DNA from: Pleurodeles waltl | Taxonomy: Eukaryota; Chordata; Amphibia; Caudata; Salamandridae | Direction: 5' to 3' | Length of the DNA: 64,000 nucleotides | Assembly: GCF_031143425.1 (NCBI RefSeq) | Contig: NC_090450.1 | Coordinates: 169,989,272-170,053,271, forward strand | Notes under the pieces: model-generated | The model's input: only the letters and a program-made list of their open reading frames with translations | Database searches by the model: none | What the model was told of the DNA's origin: nothing | Position numbers and translations under genes: made by a program | Shown: positions 37,021-48,853 of the stretch, piece after piece | Layout: each line of letters opens with the position of its first letter | How positions within the stretch are numbered: the stretch's first letter is position 1

Positions 37021-37489
37021 GGCAGATGATACCTTTCCCCAATGGGGTTGCATTAATTCAGTAAGTTTGTGTCCCTGTTAGACTACTTGCTAAAGTGGTG
37101 CTGCCTTGTTATGAAAGCTTTTTTGATTTTCTATAATTAAGGGCTGACAGTTATAGATTTCATTATTTTAAAAAAGAATTTTTTAGAGCACAGAGAATTC
37201 CACAAATCAGATGACCACGTAGAAATCAAATTTTTGCTTTAGCTTCCTTCTCCTTGAGAGCTTGAAATGTCCTTTTTAGTTACGGTGTAGTGAATCGTAA
37301 GTGCCATTAGGGAGACACTGTTGCTGTTTTAGTGCAAGAGAAGGTCACAGGTCATAAATTTACAGTTTTTGCCAAAATGGTTTTTCTGGTGGTGTGCATT
37401 ATGCCATGATTCATTTCGTTGTAATCATGCAACACTGACCTTTTTTCAGGATCATCGAGGTTGGAGCTGTGTAATTGGTAAATGTTTGT
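37021..37489. other. Intron, no feature recognised
   Basis: A pyrimidine tract and AG at 37449 looks like an acceptor, but following it gives an immediate stop in the phase required by the previous exon, so no exon is called. Confidence 0.5.
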
Positions 37490-38590
37490 CAGGGATGGGA
37501 GCCCACCTATGCCACTACCTACACCACACCCTACACTCTGGACCTGCATTACCACTTTACACCAACATCTACACCTCTGGTACCATACACCGTATATGAA
37601 CATATACACAATATACAACCACAGCTGTGCCCTACACCAGAAACCCAAGTCACCACCTCCACCTTTTCCTGTACCAGACACACCCTACAGCACACATCAC
37701 CTGTAGCAGACAACCTACATTTTACACCACCTATACTCAACACCACACTTCAGATAGCACCACCACCTTCACATACTACCCGTAATCTCTGTGGCTCCCG
37801 GTTCCTTGTTTGTCTTTGGCAAAGAGCAGGCAGACGGGCTCCCTCAAATGCACTCTTGTTTTCCACACTACTCATGTTGCATCCTCCTTTTCAACTCATT
37901 TTCCTGTCCGAGTTGGGTGGGAGTGGGCAGCAAGTTATCTGTACTATGTCGCCCCAGCAAGCACACTTGACTTCCTCCTTTCACTCCCCCGGGCACCACC
38001 TGCCTACTAAATGTACAGAAATTACTGGCACTTTACAACACAACTGCTCTCTATTCACACCAGCAGAAGTTTCTTCATCCTCTAAACCGCTTGCAAATCA
38101 CTCCTATCACCTTGACAGCAGGAGTAGTCAGCTGTGCTCCCCCATTACTGCCTCCTTGCTTCCACCCCATTCCTAAGTGGCTCCTTCACTTTCCTAGGCT
38201 CCTCATGCCTCAAGTGGGATTAGGCACAAGAAGCAGTCTCTTACCACCCTTCCATAAATTCTGCTGTAACTCGCATTTCACCCCCTCTTCACTCCAGTGG
38301 CACATCCCTGAAGCTCTACACTATTATCTACTCCTGAACTGCCATCTGTGTCCTCTACTACCAATTTACACCTATACCCTAAACCATTGCCTCCAATATA
38401 TTGCATCCTCCCCCTTTACATACAACTTGCATCACCACATACAACTCATATTACCATCAGTAACTACACCACCACCTACTTCGTGCAGCAGTAGACCACT
38501 CTTTACCACCACTGTCTTCATACACCAAATCCCATGCACCTACTTCTATTCACTGCACATACCCTACAGTGACTGCACCATATGCACATA
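37490..38590 (+). repeat. G-poor, C/A/T-rich low-complexity tract (possible LINE ORF1 relic)
   Basis: About 1.1 kb in which G is scarce on the + strand, with words such as 'accacacc', 'ctacacc' and 'cataca'. The bias keeps two long frames open (37475-38176 and 38091-38603), giving Pro/Thr/His/Ser-rich products without a known domain. The same composition occurs at 58679-59980, in the ORF1 position of the L2-type LINE, so this may be a piece of such an element. I do not claim a functional protein. Confidence 0.45.
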
Positions 38591-39810
38591 CAAACGTATG
38601 TAAAAATACTTCTATATGCATATTCATATACAAACTTATACACAAATACATCCAAGATAAACACACATTAGAAACGGTATACAAAATATTTCATTTCGCA
38701 TTATGTACGTTTGTGATGCTTCTCAATAAAACAAAAGCCTGTAATGTACCAGTAGCGTAACATATTTACTTTTTTGCTGTTTCCACCGAAACTCCAGGTG
38801 CATTATAAGTTAAAGCACCATATTTAGATATTAATTCCCTCAAATAGTGCCCCTCTCTGATTTACACAACATATCTTTGTAGTGATAAGATCACGCAGAA
38901 AACAACGGGCGCGGGAAGCCCCAAAGACGTTTTATTTCTGTGAGCGCCCCTGACACACAGGTCGCAGCAGCTTACAGCAAAGGTCGTTTGCGGACCTCTC
39001 CTCTCCGTACACAAACTAGCGCTAAAGTAAACATGCCACGACACACTTGCGCCACGAGGCGATAACACAGGACAATGTGCACGAGATGGCAGGGTGATTC
39101 ACACACAAGCAAACACACAGTGTGACTTGCTGACAGGGAACTTCTAAATCGAATTCATGAGAATTATACAAAATTCGGAAGGAAATAGGCACATCGCTGC
39201 ACTCTTGTAGGGGCTTGGACAACTTCCACACCTGTGTTGCTTAAGATAACAGATGACAAGGCTACTTCAGTAGCAAATTGAATGCGATAAAAAAGTGAAA
39301 CCGAAAACTAATAAAAAAAATAAAAAAAAGATTTTCTTTGGTCCAGCGACTGGCGCACATACCGCTGTGGACGACCTGTCACCTGACATAGATCTACTTC
39401 TGGCTTCCTTCAGCTTTGTTAGAAAAGCCTTTCTTATTACACATAGTGGATACTTTGCTTCCTGTAAGCCCATTCTCATCACCCCATGTCTCAGTGCTGC
39501 ACTGTCTCAGGAATGTTAAGCTAACGTTAAATGCAGTAAGTAAGGGTGTAAAATTCAAAACTTCACACTGATGAATACAAGTGACAAAGGCCCTTGTAAT
39601 AACGGTGGGTGTAATAACCGCTGCAATGTTTTGCCAAGTGAGTTTTTAATCAAAAGTAATCCTTCATAAACAATATAATACAGTATTTCAAATTGGAGGG
39701 GAGGGGGTAGTTTTTCAGTGTTGCATGAAAGGCTTGGATTGACCTTCTTTGTTTCATTATGTGGACTTCGTTAGTGAAAAGTTTTCTTTTTTTGGGAAAA
39801 GTTTGATTTC
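38591..39810. other. Unassigned intronic sequence
   Basis: No exon or element recognised; G-poor character fades by about 38750. Confidence 0.45.
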
Positions 39811-40027
39811 GAGTTGGCTGTGGTTCCTCAACCTAAACTCTCTCTGGTGTACTTATAGTAATGTTCCCCAGCGTCAAAGCATCTGGAATTTCATTTGGCT
39901 CCCTAATAAAAAGATTGAGAGTTGGCTGTGGTGCCCTGGTCAAAACTCTCTCTGGTGTACTTACAGTAAGGCTCATACGATGCCCAGTGTCAAAAACTTT
40001 GGAATTTCATTTGGCTCCCAAATAAAT
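39811..40027. repeat. 108-bp tandem duplication
   Basis: Two copies starting 'gagttggctgtggt' at 39811 and 39919. Each contains 'aactctctctggtgtactta' and ends 'ggaatttcatttggctccc'. Confidence 0.85.
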
Positions 40028-41985
40028 ATTGAATTAAAATCAAGCTATGGGATACCAAGCAGTATTTACCGCAGAAGACTCCATAGGAACTATTCTTGCA
40101 GAACTAATAAGCACAACAATATTATGTAACAAACATATTGTGTAAGGGTAATGCAGCTGGACCTGCCACAGTGCAAACCCACTGACTGTAACATGCCCAA
40201 ATGGCCCAACCAAAGCAGCAACTAACAGCCTAAAATTAGCTCATAGGACTCTAGTCCTCAGAAAACACCACTGCCTTCGCTTTTTACATTAAAAGCTACA
40301 GCCTTGTTTATACAGTATTTGTCTAGTCCTTTGACTGTTCATATTTATGTTCTGCACAAAAAAACCACTATTGTTTGCAAAACTTCATTTGTGGAATAGA
40401 CTCACTCCCTTTCTGGTGATTCCTTGAATTTGTGTAGTAAGACCATCAACATAAAAGGCAAGTTAACTCCATAAGAGGCAACTCAGAAGGACTTTCAATT
40501 TATTGTGATTCAGGCAACCTTGGCCACTTCAACGAAAGTGGTCATGTTTGGATATAGTCATTGTCAAATTCAGTTTTGTCACTTTTAGCCTACTGTGTTT
40601 GTATGTACTTCAGTGATCAAACACCCTTAGACCTAGGACCTCTCCTCGGCTTTTGAGCAAAGGACTTTATTTGCAGTGTCTGTACTCTAGATGTATGTTT
40701 ATTATGGTAAAACCAGATTAAAAGTCTCAAAGTGCAAAATACTTTTGTTGAAATGTTCCAACTGGTTGAAGGTGGAAGACACAAACTGGCAGATTTTTTA
40801 GGTCTGTTATCCTAGACCTGCGATTCCATTGCACAGCCCCAGACTATGATTCAGATCTTTCTGCAGGCCAGAAATGAGTAGCACTGAAAGAGCAGCATGT
40901 GTTAATACAGCTGTAAAATATAATGCAGGTCGGTATTGTGCACAAACAACTGTGAATGTTTTCAGAAAGGATGTTTGTCTCAGGAGTGCATCTAAATAGA
41001 CAGTACGGTATTTGTTTGAGAAAGGGTGCAGATTCGCCGGACGTGACTCGGAGTTATTGACTAAAGTTCTAATAACTCGGGGAATAAGTGATCTAAAACC
41101 ACAAAATAACTCTAGACCTGCTGTCAGAGTACCTTGCTGTCCCACCTCTGTAGTCACACACTGTTGTGGTGTTAATATGTCCCAGTCGTGGAAAAAAAGG
41201 AGACCATATGCTTTCTAATGGCAATAATTAGTCAAAGCACTTATAAGTAAGAAGGCAAGGGAAAAATTGTGCTAAAAATTCGACCAGGTGGAATTGGGAG
41301 GGGGGGAGGCGGGGTGGGAGCCCTTACTCACGTCTTCAAGGGTAGCACACCTCTGAACCATCTAGTAGTGTCTGGCTCACACCCTGCTTGTGATTTCCCA
41401 TCCCCTGTAATCTGTATGCTTTTTGCCATAATAAAATTCTCATGATAAAAAGATCCTGACGTGTGCTGTAAATTGTGAAAAGGAGATAAAAACAAAGAAT
41501 CTTGTGGGGGGTGCAGATACACTACCTTGGTGTAAAATGTTTCAACATGCGAAGAGTAAGTAAAGCAAAAATATGCATGTGATGAAAAATATGCAGGTGG
41601 TAAAAACAGTTGCTATTACGAAAACCACATAAATGAACACAATTGCGAAAAAAACGTGAAAATTAACATGGGGATATACTACTATATGTGAATTGCAAAG
41701 AGGTTTCCAGCCAGAGGGGGGGCCCCAGTAAAAAATCTCAACATCCTGCACTTCTATTTTCTTGGTTTGCCAAAACAAGTGGTTCTCATAGGGCCAACAA
41801 ACAGGACAAGAGCCTCACCCAGCAAACAGGATTCTCATTTCCCTGTTTCAACACGGGGTAGGCAACTGGAAGGGTAACATTTTCAGGGAATAAACAATAC
41901 AAAGTCAAATATGTAGATGGATCTGTCACTGGTTAGGAAATATCGTTCATGTTTTGGAATAAATATATTGCCACTGAATCTCTTC
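40028..41985. other. Unassigned sequence, possibly including the 3' part of the Penelope-like element
   Basis: No motif recognised. The Penelope-like coding region begins at its right side, so the element's 3' non-coding end probably lies within about 41500-41985. I cannot place the boundary. Confidence 0.4.
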
Positions 41986-41989
41986 ATTT

Positions 41990-44850
41990 AGGCCCGTTAT
42001 ATGCTTTTGGTGTCTATATACCTGTCAATGTACCCTCCCTATCCAGGGCTGGTAGATTTGGGTGATAGTTTTTTAATAATGGTCCATAACATGTCACTTT
42101 CTCTGTGTCCTCTCTCAAGGACATGGGCTGTCATTCTTGTGGAAGCTTTCCTGCAGTGGATGGTGCTTCTGTGCTCACCAATTCTCAATGCGATCTTACG
42201 TGTAGTCATGCCAATGTACTTCATTTTACGAGGGCATTCTTTAAGATAAATCACGTTTTCAGAACTGCGATTGGTAAGTGAACGTTGTTCCCACTGATGG
42301 AGTAAGCCCAAATCCACGTATCTTGATTGTTTAGTTAGGAGCCCCACAGTGCATTGTCCACACTGTTAGTGTTGAATGACAGGTGGGAGATTCCAAAGGG
42401 TGTGTTGCTTGTTCACGGACTGTTGTCTGGTTCTTGTGTGAACTAGTCAATCTCTTATGCTCCTATTCCATCAGAAGGAAAACATTGTTTTTTCAAAGAA
42501 CAGTCGTTTGGAAGTCAATATCCATCAATGTTTATTGATGATTTTCTTTATGGTGTTTGAAGAATTATTGAATGTTGTTGTGCAGATGAGGGATTCTGTT
42601 TCCTTTGGTAAGCTAGGGTCCAATAAGGATTCTTGCGGAGTATTCCGGGCATGTTTTTTAGCTTTTTATAATTACACCCACGGGATAACCCTTTTCCCGT
42701 ATTTCCTCACCAGAGTGTTGGATTCGCATTTTAAGTTCTTCAATTTAAAACACTTTTTTCTCATGCTTAGGTACTGGCCTGCGGGAAGATTTTTCTTTGG
42801 GGCACAAGGGTGGGCACTGTTGAAGTGAAGGAGGCTATTCTTATCCAGTGATTTTGTGCACAAAGTAGGGGGCAGACCTCCATTCATGGCTTTAACTATC
42901 AGGTCAAGAAAATACACTCCATGAGTGTCTGAAGACATGGTGAAGGACAGGAAGGGATTCCTGTGGTTTAGCCAATCAAGGAACACAGAGTTCCTCTTCA
43001 TTCTCCTGCTAGAGAATGAAAATATAATCAATGTGACAATGCCACAGATGTACTTTGACTCCATATGGGTTGTTAGACTAAATATATTGTTCTCTTTAAA
43101 CCAATGCATGTAGAGGCATGCAGTGCTGGGATCAGATGTTCTCCCCGCTGAAGTCCAGTGTCATTGAAGATACAGCTGGTCTTCAAAGTTGAAGTAGTTC
43201 TCCGTGAGAGCCAGTCTTGCTAATTGCATGATCCAGTCAATGGGTGCAGCAGAAGCCCATCTGATGTTTTAGAAGGGTGGTGATTACTCTCAGGCTTTCC
43301 TCCTGAGGGACGCTTGTGTACAAGACCTCTACATCTAGCCAGATCATTCTTTCAGTTCCAGGGTCATATATTACTTCACTCAATATATTGAGGAAATTCT
43401 TGGTGTCCTTGACATAGGATCTCGTTTTCTTGACCAAGGGTCGTAGAAACCATTCAGTAATTTAGAAAAGAGGTTCTGAAACTGACTCAATTCCTGACAC
43501 AATCCATCTACCTGAGAGTTGGGGTCTCCACTTGTGCCTTGTTTTTCTTGGGTAGACATAGAAATAATGTAAATGATTTTCCATCAGTCCAGTCGTTGTC
43601 CTTGACTTCATCCACCAGCTTCTTGATCTCATTCTGTAGTCTCCTTTTGGGATCTGCCATAAGGACCTCATAATTTGTTTAGTCTTTCATTAGGGACATG
43701 CAGAACTCCTGGTAGTCACTCTGGTGTTGAATCATGATGGCACCCCCTTTGTCAGCAGCAGGTTTTATTATCAAATGGGTCTTCTTGCCCAGTGTCTCCA
43801 GTGCACATTTCTCCCAGTTGGATACATTTTGGACTCCCCTATTCTTAGTGTCAAGAAATTCCACCTGTTTTGTTACAGCCTCCTTAAATGCTATCACCTC
43901 TAGTGATATGGTGGACAGGGGAGGGGGAAGAAATGAGTTCTTGCGTAGGTCAGTGTAGCCATCTTCCACATCTGTCCGTCGTTTATTTTGGAAGAAATCT
44001 TTCACCATGGTTTTGTGAAAAAAAAGTCAGCCAGTTCGCACCTCAGTTTAAACTTGTCCAATCCTTGTGTAGGGAATAAAACCTTTATTAAGATTGCAAT
44101 CTCATCTTCAGTTAGTCTTTCATTTCTCAAATTCACCACTGTGCCTTCAGGGTGCTTGGGACTGGTTGGGGTGCCTTAGTTTTGCTCTATCTTTGAATGC
44201 CATCTCTTCCTGGGGTTTCCCACTGAACTAGACTTCCTCTTTCTTGGCTTCTCCCTAAAAATGAACTTTGGGTTGGAAAAAGGGGGCCATTGGTGGACCT
44301 AAAGGTTGGGGCCTCAATGGGTTCTGCTAAAAGCACATTTGATGGGCAGGAGGGTGTTGGAAAAAGGGGCTTGAAACCCCCACCACTTGTTCTCCTGCCT
44401 CCCCTGTTGCTGGAGTTTGAGCCATCGCTTGACCACCCGTCAGAGTAAGATGACCATGAGTTGCTCTTTTGAGAATTTTGAGACAGTGTCTTGTCTCTTA
44501 TAGTCAACCCTGATGTAAGGTAGAGTCGCTAGTGGGAGAATTTAGTAATGTCTTTCTGCAGTTTGTTGATCTTACTATGCATCAGATAATCCTTAAGCTC
44601 TGTGATCTCCTCCAGTTTATTCTTGAAAACTGTAATTTTAACCTGGCTGCTCAAGAAATCCTTACTGGATTTAATTTTAACCAGCCTTGCATCGGATAGA
44701 CGTTTGGCCGTGTTGATGATCAGAATCAGCCAGTCCTGTGAGCCATCTCTTTTACCCCATCCCTTAATGAACCTACATCACTCTGGAAGGACTCTTTCAA
44801 GTTACCCTTGATCTTGCCCATTTTGCTTCTGCCTTTTGGTCCTTTTTTGC
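41990..44850 (-). mobile_element. Penelope-like retroelement (RT + GIY-YIG endonuclease), degraded
   Basis: Minus-strand frames give the parts of an endonuclease-bearing Penelope-like element in order. A coiled-coil N-terminus ('KDYLMHSKINKLQKDITKF') lies at about 44750-44540 and a Ser/Gly-rich linker at 44507-44187. Then come 'LTEDEIAILIKVLFPTQGLD', and 'LIIKPAADKGGAIMI' at about 43750, the hallmark entry to the Penelope reverse transcriptase. Next are 'GRWIVSGIESVSEPLF' (about 43470-43510), 'WLDVEVLYTSVPQEE' (about 43300) and a GIY-YIG nuclease 'VIYLKECPRKMKYIGMTTRK' with 'RIGEHRS' (42347-42039). Penelope-like elements copy themselves by reverse transcription using a telomerase-related RT. 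Frameshifts split the product into at least five frames, so it is inactive. Terminal repeats are not identified. Confidence 0.85.
42039..42347 (-). pseudogene. GIY-YIG endonuclease domain of the Penelope-like element
   Basis: The 102-codon frame contains 'NVIYLKECPRKMKYIGMTT', equivalent to the GIY and YIG strands with a Cys-containing hairpin. It continues with 'RKIALRIGEHRS', where the Arg and the E-H-R segment fit the conserved helix. A second part ('THVLERGH'-like: 'MTAHVLERGHRES') fits the C-terminal region of this domain. The presence of GIY-YIG places the source element among endonuclease-positive Penelope-like lineages. The frame is separated from the RT by frameshifts. Confidence 0.75.
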
Positions 44851-45203
44851 CTCAGGAATTGTAATGCTTCTCCTTTGAACTCTCAATATACCTGTACCTT
44901 CTGTAGCGCCCTCCCCAGTCCGGGAGCATGTCAATAAATACGCCACACACAGAGCCCTGTAACAGATGTCTTTATTCTTCAACTTAGTATTGCGCTCTGC
45001 ACACACTGTGTCATAACTTTTATAACCACACTTAACACCTCCCATCCGATTATGGCATTCCTGTCTAGAGTCCATCCAGGACCGCGAGGGCCCTAGCGCG
45101 CATGATTTCAAAGATGCTACACCATCTACTCTTCCCTTTGGCACTCTGAAGCAGATTCTAGTGGCATATAAAGAGCCTTACAAATTACCATTAAATAAAT
45201 GAC
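44851..45203. other. Unassigned sequence
   Basis: A minus-strand open frame (45144-44797) overlaps the start of the Penelope-like element but shows no motif beyond it. Confidence 0.4.
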
Positions 45204-45206
45204 TAA

Positions 45207-45899
45207 GGGCCAGATGTAGGAACCGTTTTGCATGTCGCAAACTGCGAAAAAGGCACTTTGCGCCATGCAAAACGGCCATTGCGATGCTGATTCACATTTT
45301 GCGAGTCGGTACCGACTCGCAAAATGTGAATCCGACTCGCAAATAGGAAGGGGTGTTCCCTTCCTATTTGCGACTCGGACCGCAATGCAGAATTTCTTTG
45401 TGACCGCGAAAGCGGTCGCAAAGCAATTCGCAGTTAACACCCACTTGAAGTGGGTGGTAACTCATTCGCAAACGCCCTTTGTGAATGTCGCTAAAAATAA
45501 TTTTTCAGAGCAGGCAGTGGTGCAATGGACCACTGCCTACTCTGAAAAAATGAAACCAAATGGTTTCATTATTTTTTTGTATTGCAACTCGTTTTCCTTT
45601 AAGGAAAACGGGCTGCAATTCAAAAAAAAAAAAACTGCTTTATTAGAAAAGCAGTGACAGACATGGAGGTCTGCTGTCTCCAGCAGGCCACCATCCCTGT
45701 GAGTGCAGGGACTCGCTATGGGGTCGCAAAATGCGACCCACCTCTTTAATATTCATGAGGTGGGTCTTTGCGACCCCATAGCGAGTCGCAGAAGGTGTCT
45801 GAGACACCTTTCTGCATACAATTTTGCGAGTTGCAAATTGCGAGTCGGTCTGACTCACAATTTGCAACTCTCAAAATTTGAGTTTACTACATCTGGCCC
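45207..45899. mobile_element. Hairpin-chain MITE, PIF/Harbinger-like (693 bp)
   Basis: The ends are inverted: GGGCCAGATGTAG on the left and CTACATCTGGCCC on the right. They are flanked by an exact TAA duplication (45204-45206 and 45900-45902), the PIF/Harbinger target type. The interior is an almost unbroken series of palindromes. A perfect 40-bp palindrome at 45291-45330 has 20-bp arms and no loop. A 21-bp-arm hairpin with one mismatch lies at 45332-45378. Others include 'gttaacacccactt' with 'aagtgggtggtaac', 'ggcagtgg' with 'ccactgcc', 'cgttttcctttaaggaaaacg', 'gggtcgcaaaatgcgaccc', and a long one around 45718-45781. No transposase is present; the short open frames are palindromic by-products. 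Confidence 0.85.
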
Positions 45900-46000
45900 T
45901 AAGTCCTGCACTTATACTAAATTCAATGAATACATTTTTATTTGAAATAAAAACACGTCAATTTATTAACATCATTTGTAGGACATGTACGGGTTTTTAG

Positions 46001-46141
46001 CATCAACTTTTTCTGGACTTTTAGACAACAGAACTTTGCATTCTGCGACTGATAATAGCCTTGCCATTGTCATGGTATATTTAGGCTTAGAAATCTCAGC
46101 ATTCAATACACTACTAGTCAAAAACCCAGGACTGCCTGAAG
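46001..46141 (+). CDS. Host gene exon (47 codons)
   Basis: Using the acceptor GGGTTTTTAG at 46000, the first two bases join the leftover T of exon 34224-34303 to make Ser. The frame then runs 'STFSGLLDNRTLHSATDNSL', 'AIVMVYLGLEISAFNTLLVK', 'NPGLPE'. The donor GAAG|GTGTCA (46142) leaves phase 1, which joins exon 48854 to give Ala. A second possible donor, GTGAGT at 46191, is a better match to consensus and would add 'GVTHVAGSLTARQVCL', but would put exon 48854 in a frame that stops after about ten codons. The first acceptor upstream (45981) would create a stop at the junction. The exon lies only 100 bases from the hairpin-chain MITE. Confidence 0.65.
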
Positions 46142-46369
46142 GTGTCACACATGTTGCAGGGAGTCTAACAGCTAGGCAAGTGTGCCTTAAGTGAGTTGTG
46201 CATTTCTGAATATTATGAATGAATTGAGGGACTTAAAAGCGAAACAGCTGCTCCGATAGTGTGTCCCAGTGCTACAGAACAAAGGTACCTGACAAGGTAG
46301 AGAACGAAAAGCAACCAGGCTTTCAACATTTTCCTGAATCGCATCTCATTGCTGGCATGGCAGTGGACA

Positions 46370-48800
46370 GGAGGTATGTTATTCCAGTCCATAACTGCTA
46401 GTAAGGAAAAAACAACCTCCCTTCCTGGTACGCCTGATCCTGGATGCCTTAAACAGATCTACATCTGATGATCCCAAGGTTGTAGGTGGAGCATAGTGTT
46501 GAAACCTCTTTGTGAGATATTTGGCACCGGGATAGAGAAAACATCTGTGTATTAACACCAGAGCTTTAAACCAGATACGCTTTTGTATCGGCAGCCAGTA
46601 AAGTTGCTTAAGATGGTAAGATATCAACGCATGGTAAGGTGTCTTAAGAAATACCCAGACAGGGCCCGGAAGGCGAAGGTACAGAACATCAGAGCATGAG
46701 CTACTTTTTTGCAAGTTTAAAAAGGTATTTGGTCTGATAATTTGTTAAGTGAGCATGGTAGGGCAGCCACGAACCAACAACTGATCTCTAAACGGAAAGG
46801 TGCTTCTTTATCAAACTTCATGCCCGAGTTTCTAACAACTGTTGAAGGTCAAGGGGGATTGGTCAAATCTACCAGCCACCATTCATTGGAACAAACCTCC
46901 TGTGCACCTCCAGAGAGCAAGAAGTCTGTCTTTCCCGAATTGCATTTTAGATTGTTTCATTTAGTCTAAGATAGTGATAGTGATAGGACATGCATAAAGG
47001 TGTGTGGAAGCACGTCTTTGCCTATCAAAGAAAACAGCTGTGTCTCGTCCGCATAAGCAACAAAGCTACTACCAAGGGACTGAATCAGTGCGACCAAAGG
47101 GGCCATATAAACACAAAGCAGTGTGGGGCTAATTGAGGAACCTTGAGGCATCCCATACTTGAGTGCCTTGCTCCTTGATGAAAACGTGGCGACCAACACT
47201 GATTGCTCTTTGTCACAAAGTAAGGACTGTACCCATCTTAATGCTGGACCACAAATGCCCACATCCACTAACCACTTCAGGGGCGTGGTGTGAAATACGG
47301 TATTCAACCATGCCAATAAGTCTAAAAGAATTATTGTGACAGTCTTACGCTGGACTAATGCGATTTTAAAGGCTGTTTACACTTCCAACAGCTCTGTTTC
47401 TGTACTGTTTATAGCTGCCAAGGTTTCATATTGCTATGTGTGACATTTTCATAATTTCAGTGTAATTTAGATCTGCCTAAAATACCTCTTGTCCACTGTG
47501 TTCATCATCCTAGCACCAAGACACCTCCAGGTATTTGTTGGGGTTTAGAAAACTTTTAACATAACATAGCTTCCAAAACGCTATCATACCTTTTATACAA
47601 AGATGTTGATAGAGAATTTTCCAGAGTTTATAATCAGGTGTAAAAATCCAGAAAACAATCTAAAATTCCCTTATATGTATGTTGTTCATTGCTTAGTTTA
47701 TCATGGGCATTATTAAGTTTAGATTGTTGCTTTTGACTTTAAGAAAACTTGCCAATAGTTTGCCTGCATTTTTATGGCCCCCATAACATTTAGCATTAAT
47801 TTATAATGAAGTCCAACAAGCTCAGTGTATGAGTGACATTTCAACGACTATGAGTGACACTTTCTTGGAAGCAAAATCAAGCGATGAAGACAAGGGAACT
47901 ATATAAATATCAAAATATATTGAGAATCCTAAACCTCCCGTTGTACACCAGCGCCACCGTGTGACCTTTGATAAACATTACTCTGAGCTTACCTAGCAGA
48001 ATAAGAAACTGGAATAAGAAGGTCTTACCTCACTTCAGGACTTGCCTGATAATCTGAAGCAATGTGGTAATGCAGGAAAATGACCAGAAATGCGTTATTC
48101 TAATGCGAAATGCGTGACACTTGACAGGGCTGTGTGTTGGTGTCTGAAACTGGGGCTGTCTGGATGCAGGAGATTATCCTGTTTCATGTATTCAGTTATT
48201 TGAATATTGATTAGTTTCTCCAGCATCTTTGGGGCTGCCGGAAGAAGAGAGATAGGCCTCAAGTTTGATAGGATGGTAGGATACACAGAGGGTTTCTTTA
48301 AGAGAGGCACCTGCATCACCTTAGCTTGCTTCCAGGTGCAGGGGACCGAAGCTGTATCAAGGGAAGGGTTACATACCATGTTGACAACAGAATTAATGAC
48401 ACACAGGGTTTCAGTTAGTACAGGAGGAGGGCAAGGATCACTTGGGGATCTGAATTCACACCCAAGAATGGCTTCTGCAGACTGCTCTAAAGTGATGTGT
48501 TGAAACTCAGAGAGGGTACAACCCACTCTCCAGGTATGTACTGTCGGCATTTCCCCCTTAGTGCCTTCCTTGCCAGGAACAATAAATTCTGCATAGATTT
48601 TTTTCGATTTTATCATAAAAAAAAAACTGGAAAGATTCTCCCAAAGCTCTAAATAAGGTGACATTTCTATATTACAGGATTTGGGTTGCCGAAATGATTT
48701 GGAAGATTGCACGATGTTCATTCTGAGATAAGCAAAAAAATATGCTTTGCTGTAGAATTTCAGGGCATTTGTGTAAGCCTTCTTGCCATACAAAGCATAA
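46370..48800 (-). mobile_element. L2-type LINE (RT region), minus strand, with a clean insertion
   Basis: The minus strand reads a non-LTR reverse transcriptase in order. It starts with 'CEFRSPSDPCPPPVLTE', 'VPCTWKQAKVMQVPLLKKPS' and 'NLRPISLLPAAPKMLEKLI' (48793-48095). After an interruption come 'KTVTIILLDLLAWLNTVFH', 'YGMPQGSSISPTLLCVYMAP', 'SFVAYADETQLFSLI' (about 47345-46966) and 'LKQLYWLPIQKRIWFKALVL' (about 46620-46560). YADETQ replaces the usual YADDTQ, so a catalytic Asp is lost. The copy lacks the endonuclease and 5' end. It sits in the intron between exons 46001 and 48854. Confidence 0.85.
47364..48099. mobile_element. 736-bp insertion in the L2-type LINE
   Basis: The insertion is bounded by an exact 9-bp direct repeat 'ctaatgcga' at 47355-47363 and 48100-48108. 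Removing it with one repeat joins the LINE frame smoothly ('SVTHFAL' to 'VQRKTVTIILLD'), so the boundary is firm. No inverted ends, poly-A tail or protein motif is visible, so its class is unknown. An 8-9-bp duplication would fit hAT or a target-primed retroelement. Confidence 0.7.
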
Positions 48801-48853
48801 CCTCTACCCAGTTTCTGTCAAGATGCTTACTTACATTTAATTTTTTTCCATAG

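Noticed and set aside
37449..37472. Possible short exon after a TTTTTTCAG
   Set aside because: The phase required by exon 34224-34303 gives an immediate stop, and the downstream donor is weak.
37475..38603. Long Pro/Thr-rich open frames
   Set aside because: Explained by G-poor composition; stops are depleted for compositional reasons.
45126..45945. Multiple frames around 45.2-45.9 kb
   Set aside because: Translations of the palindromic MITE; they read the same words in both directions.
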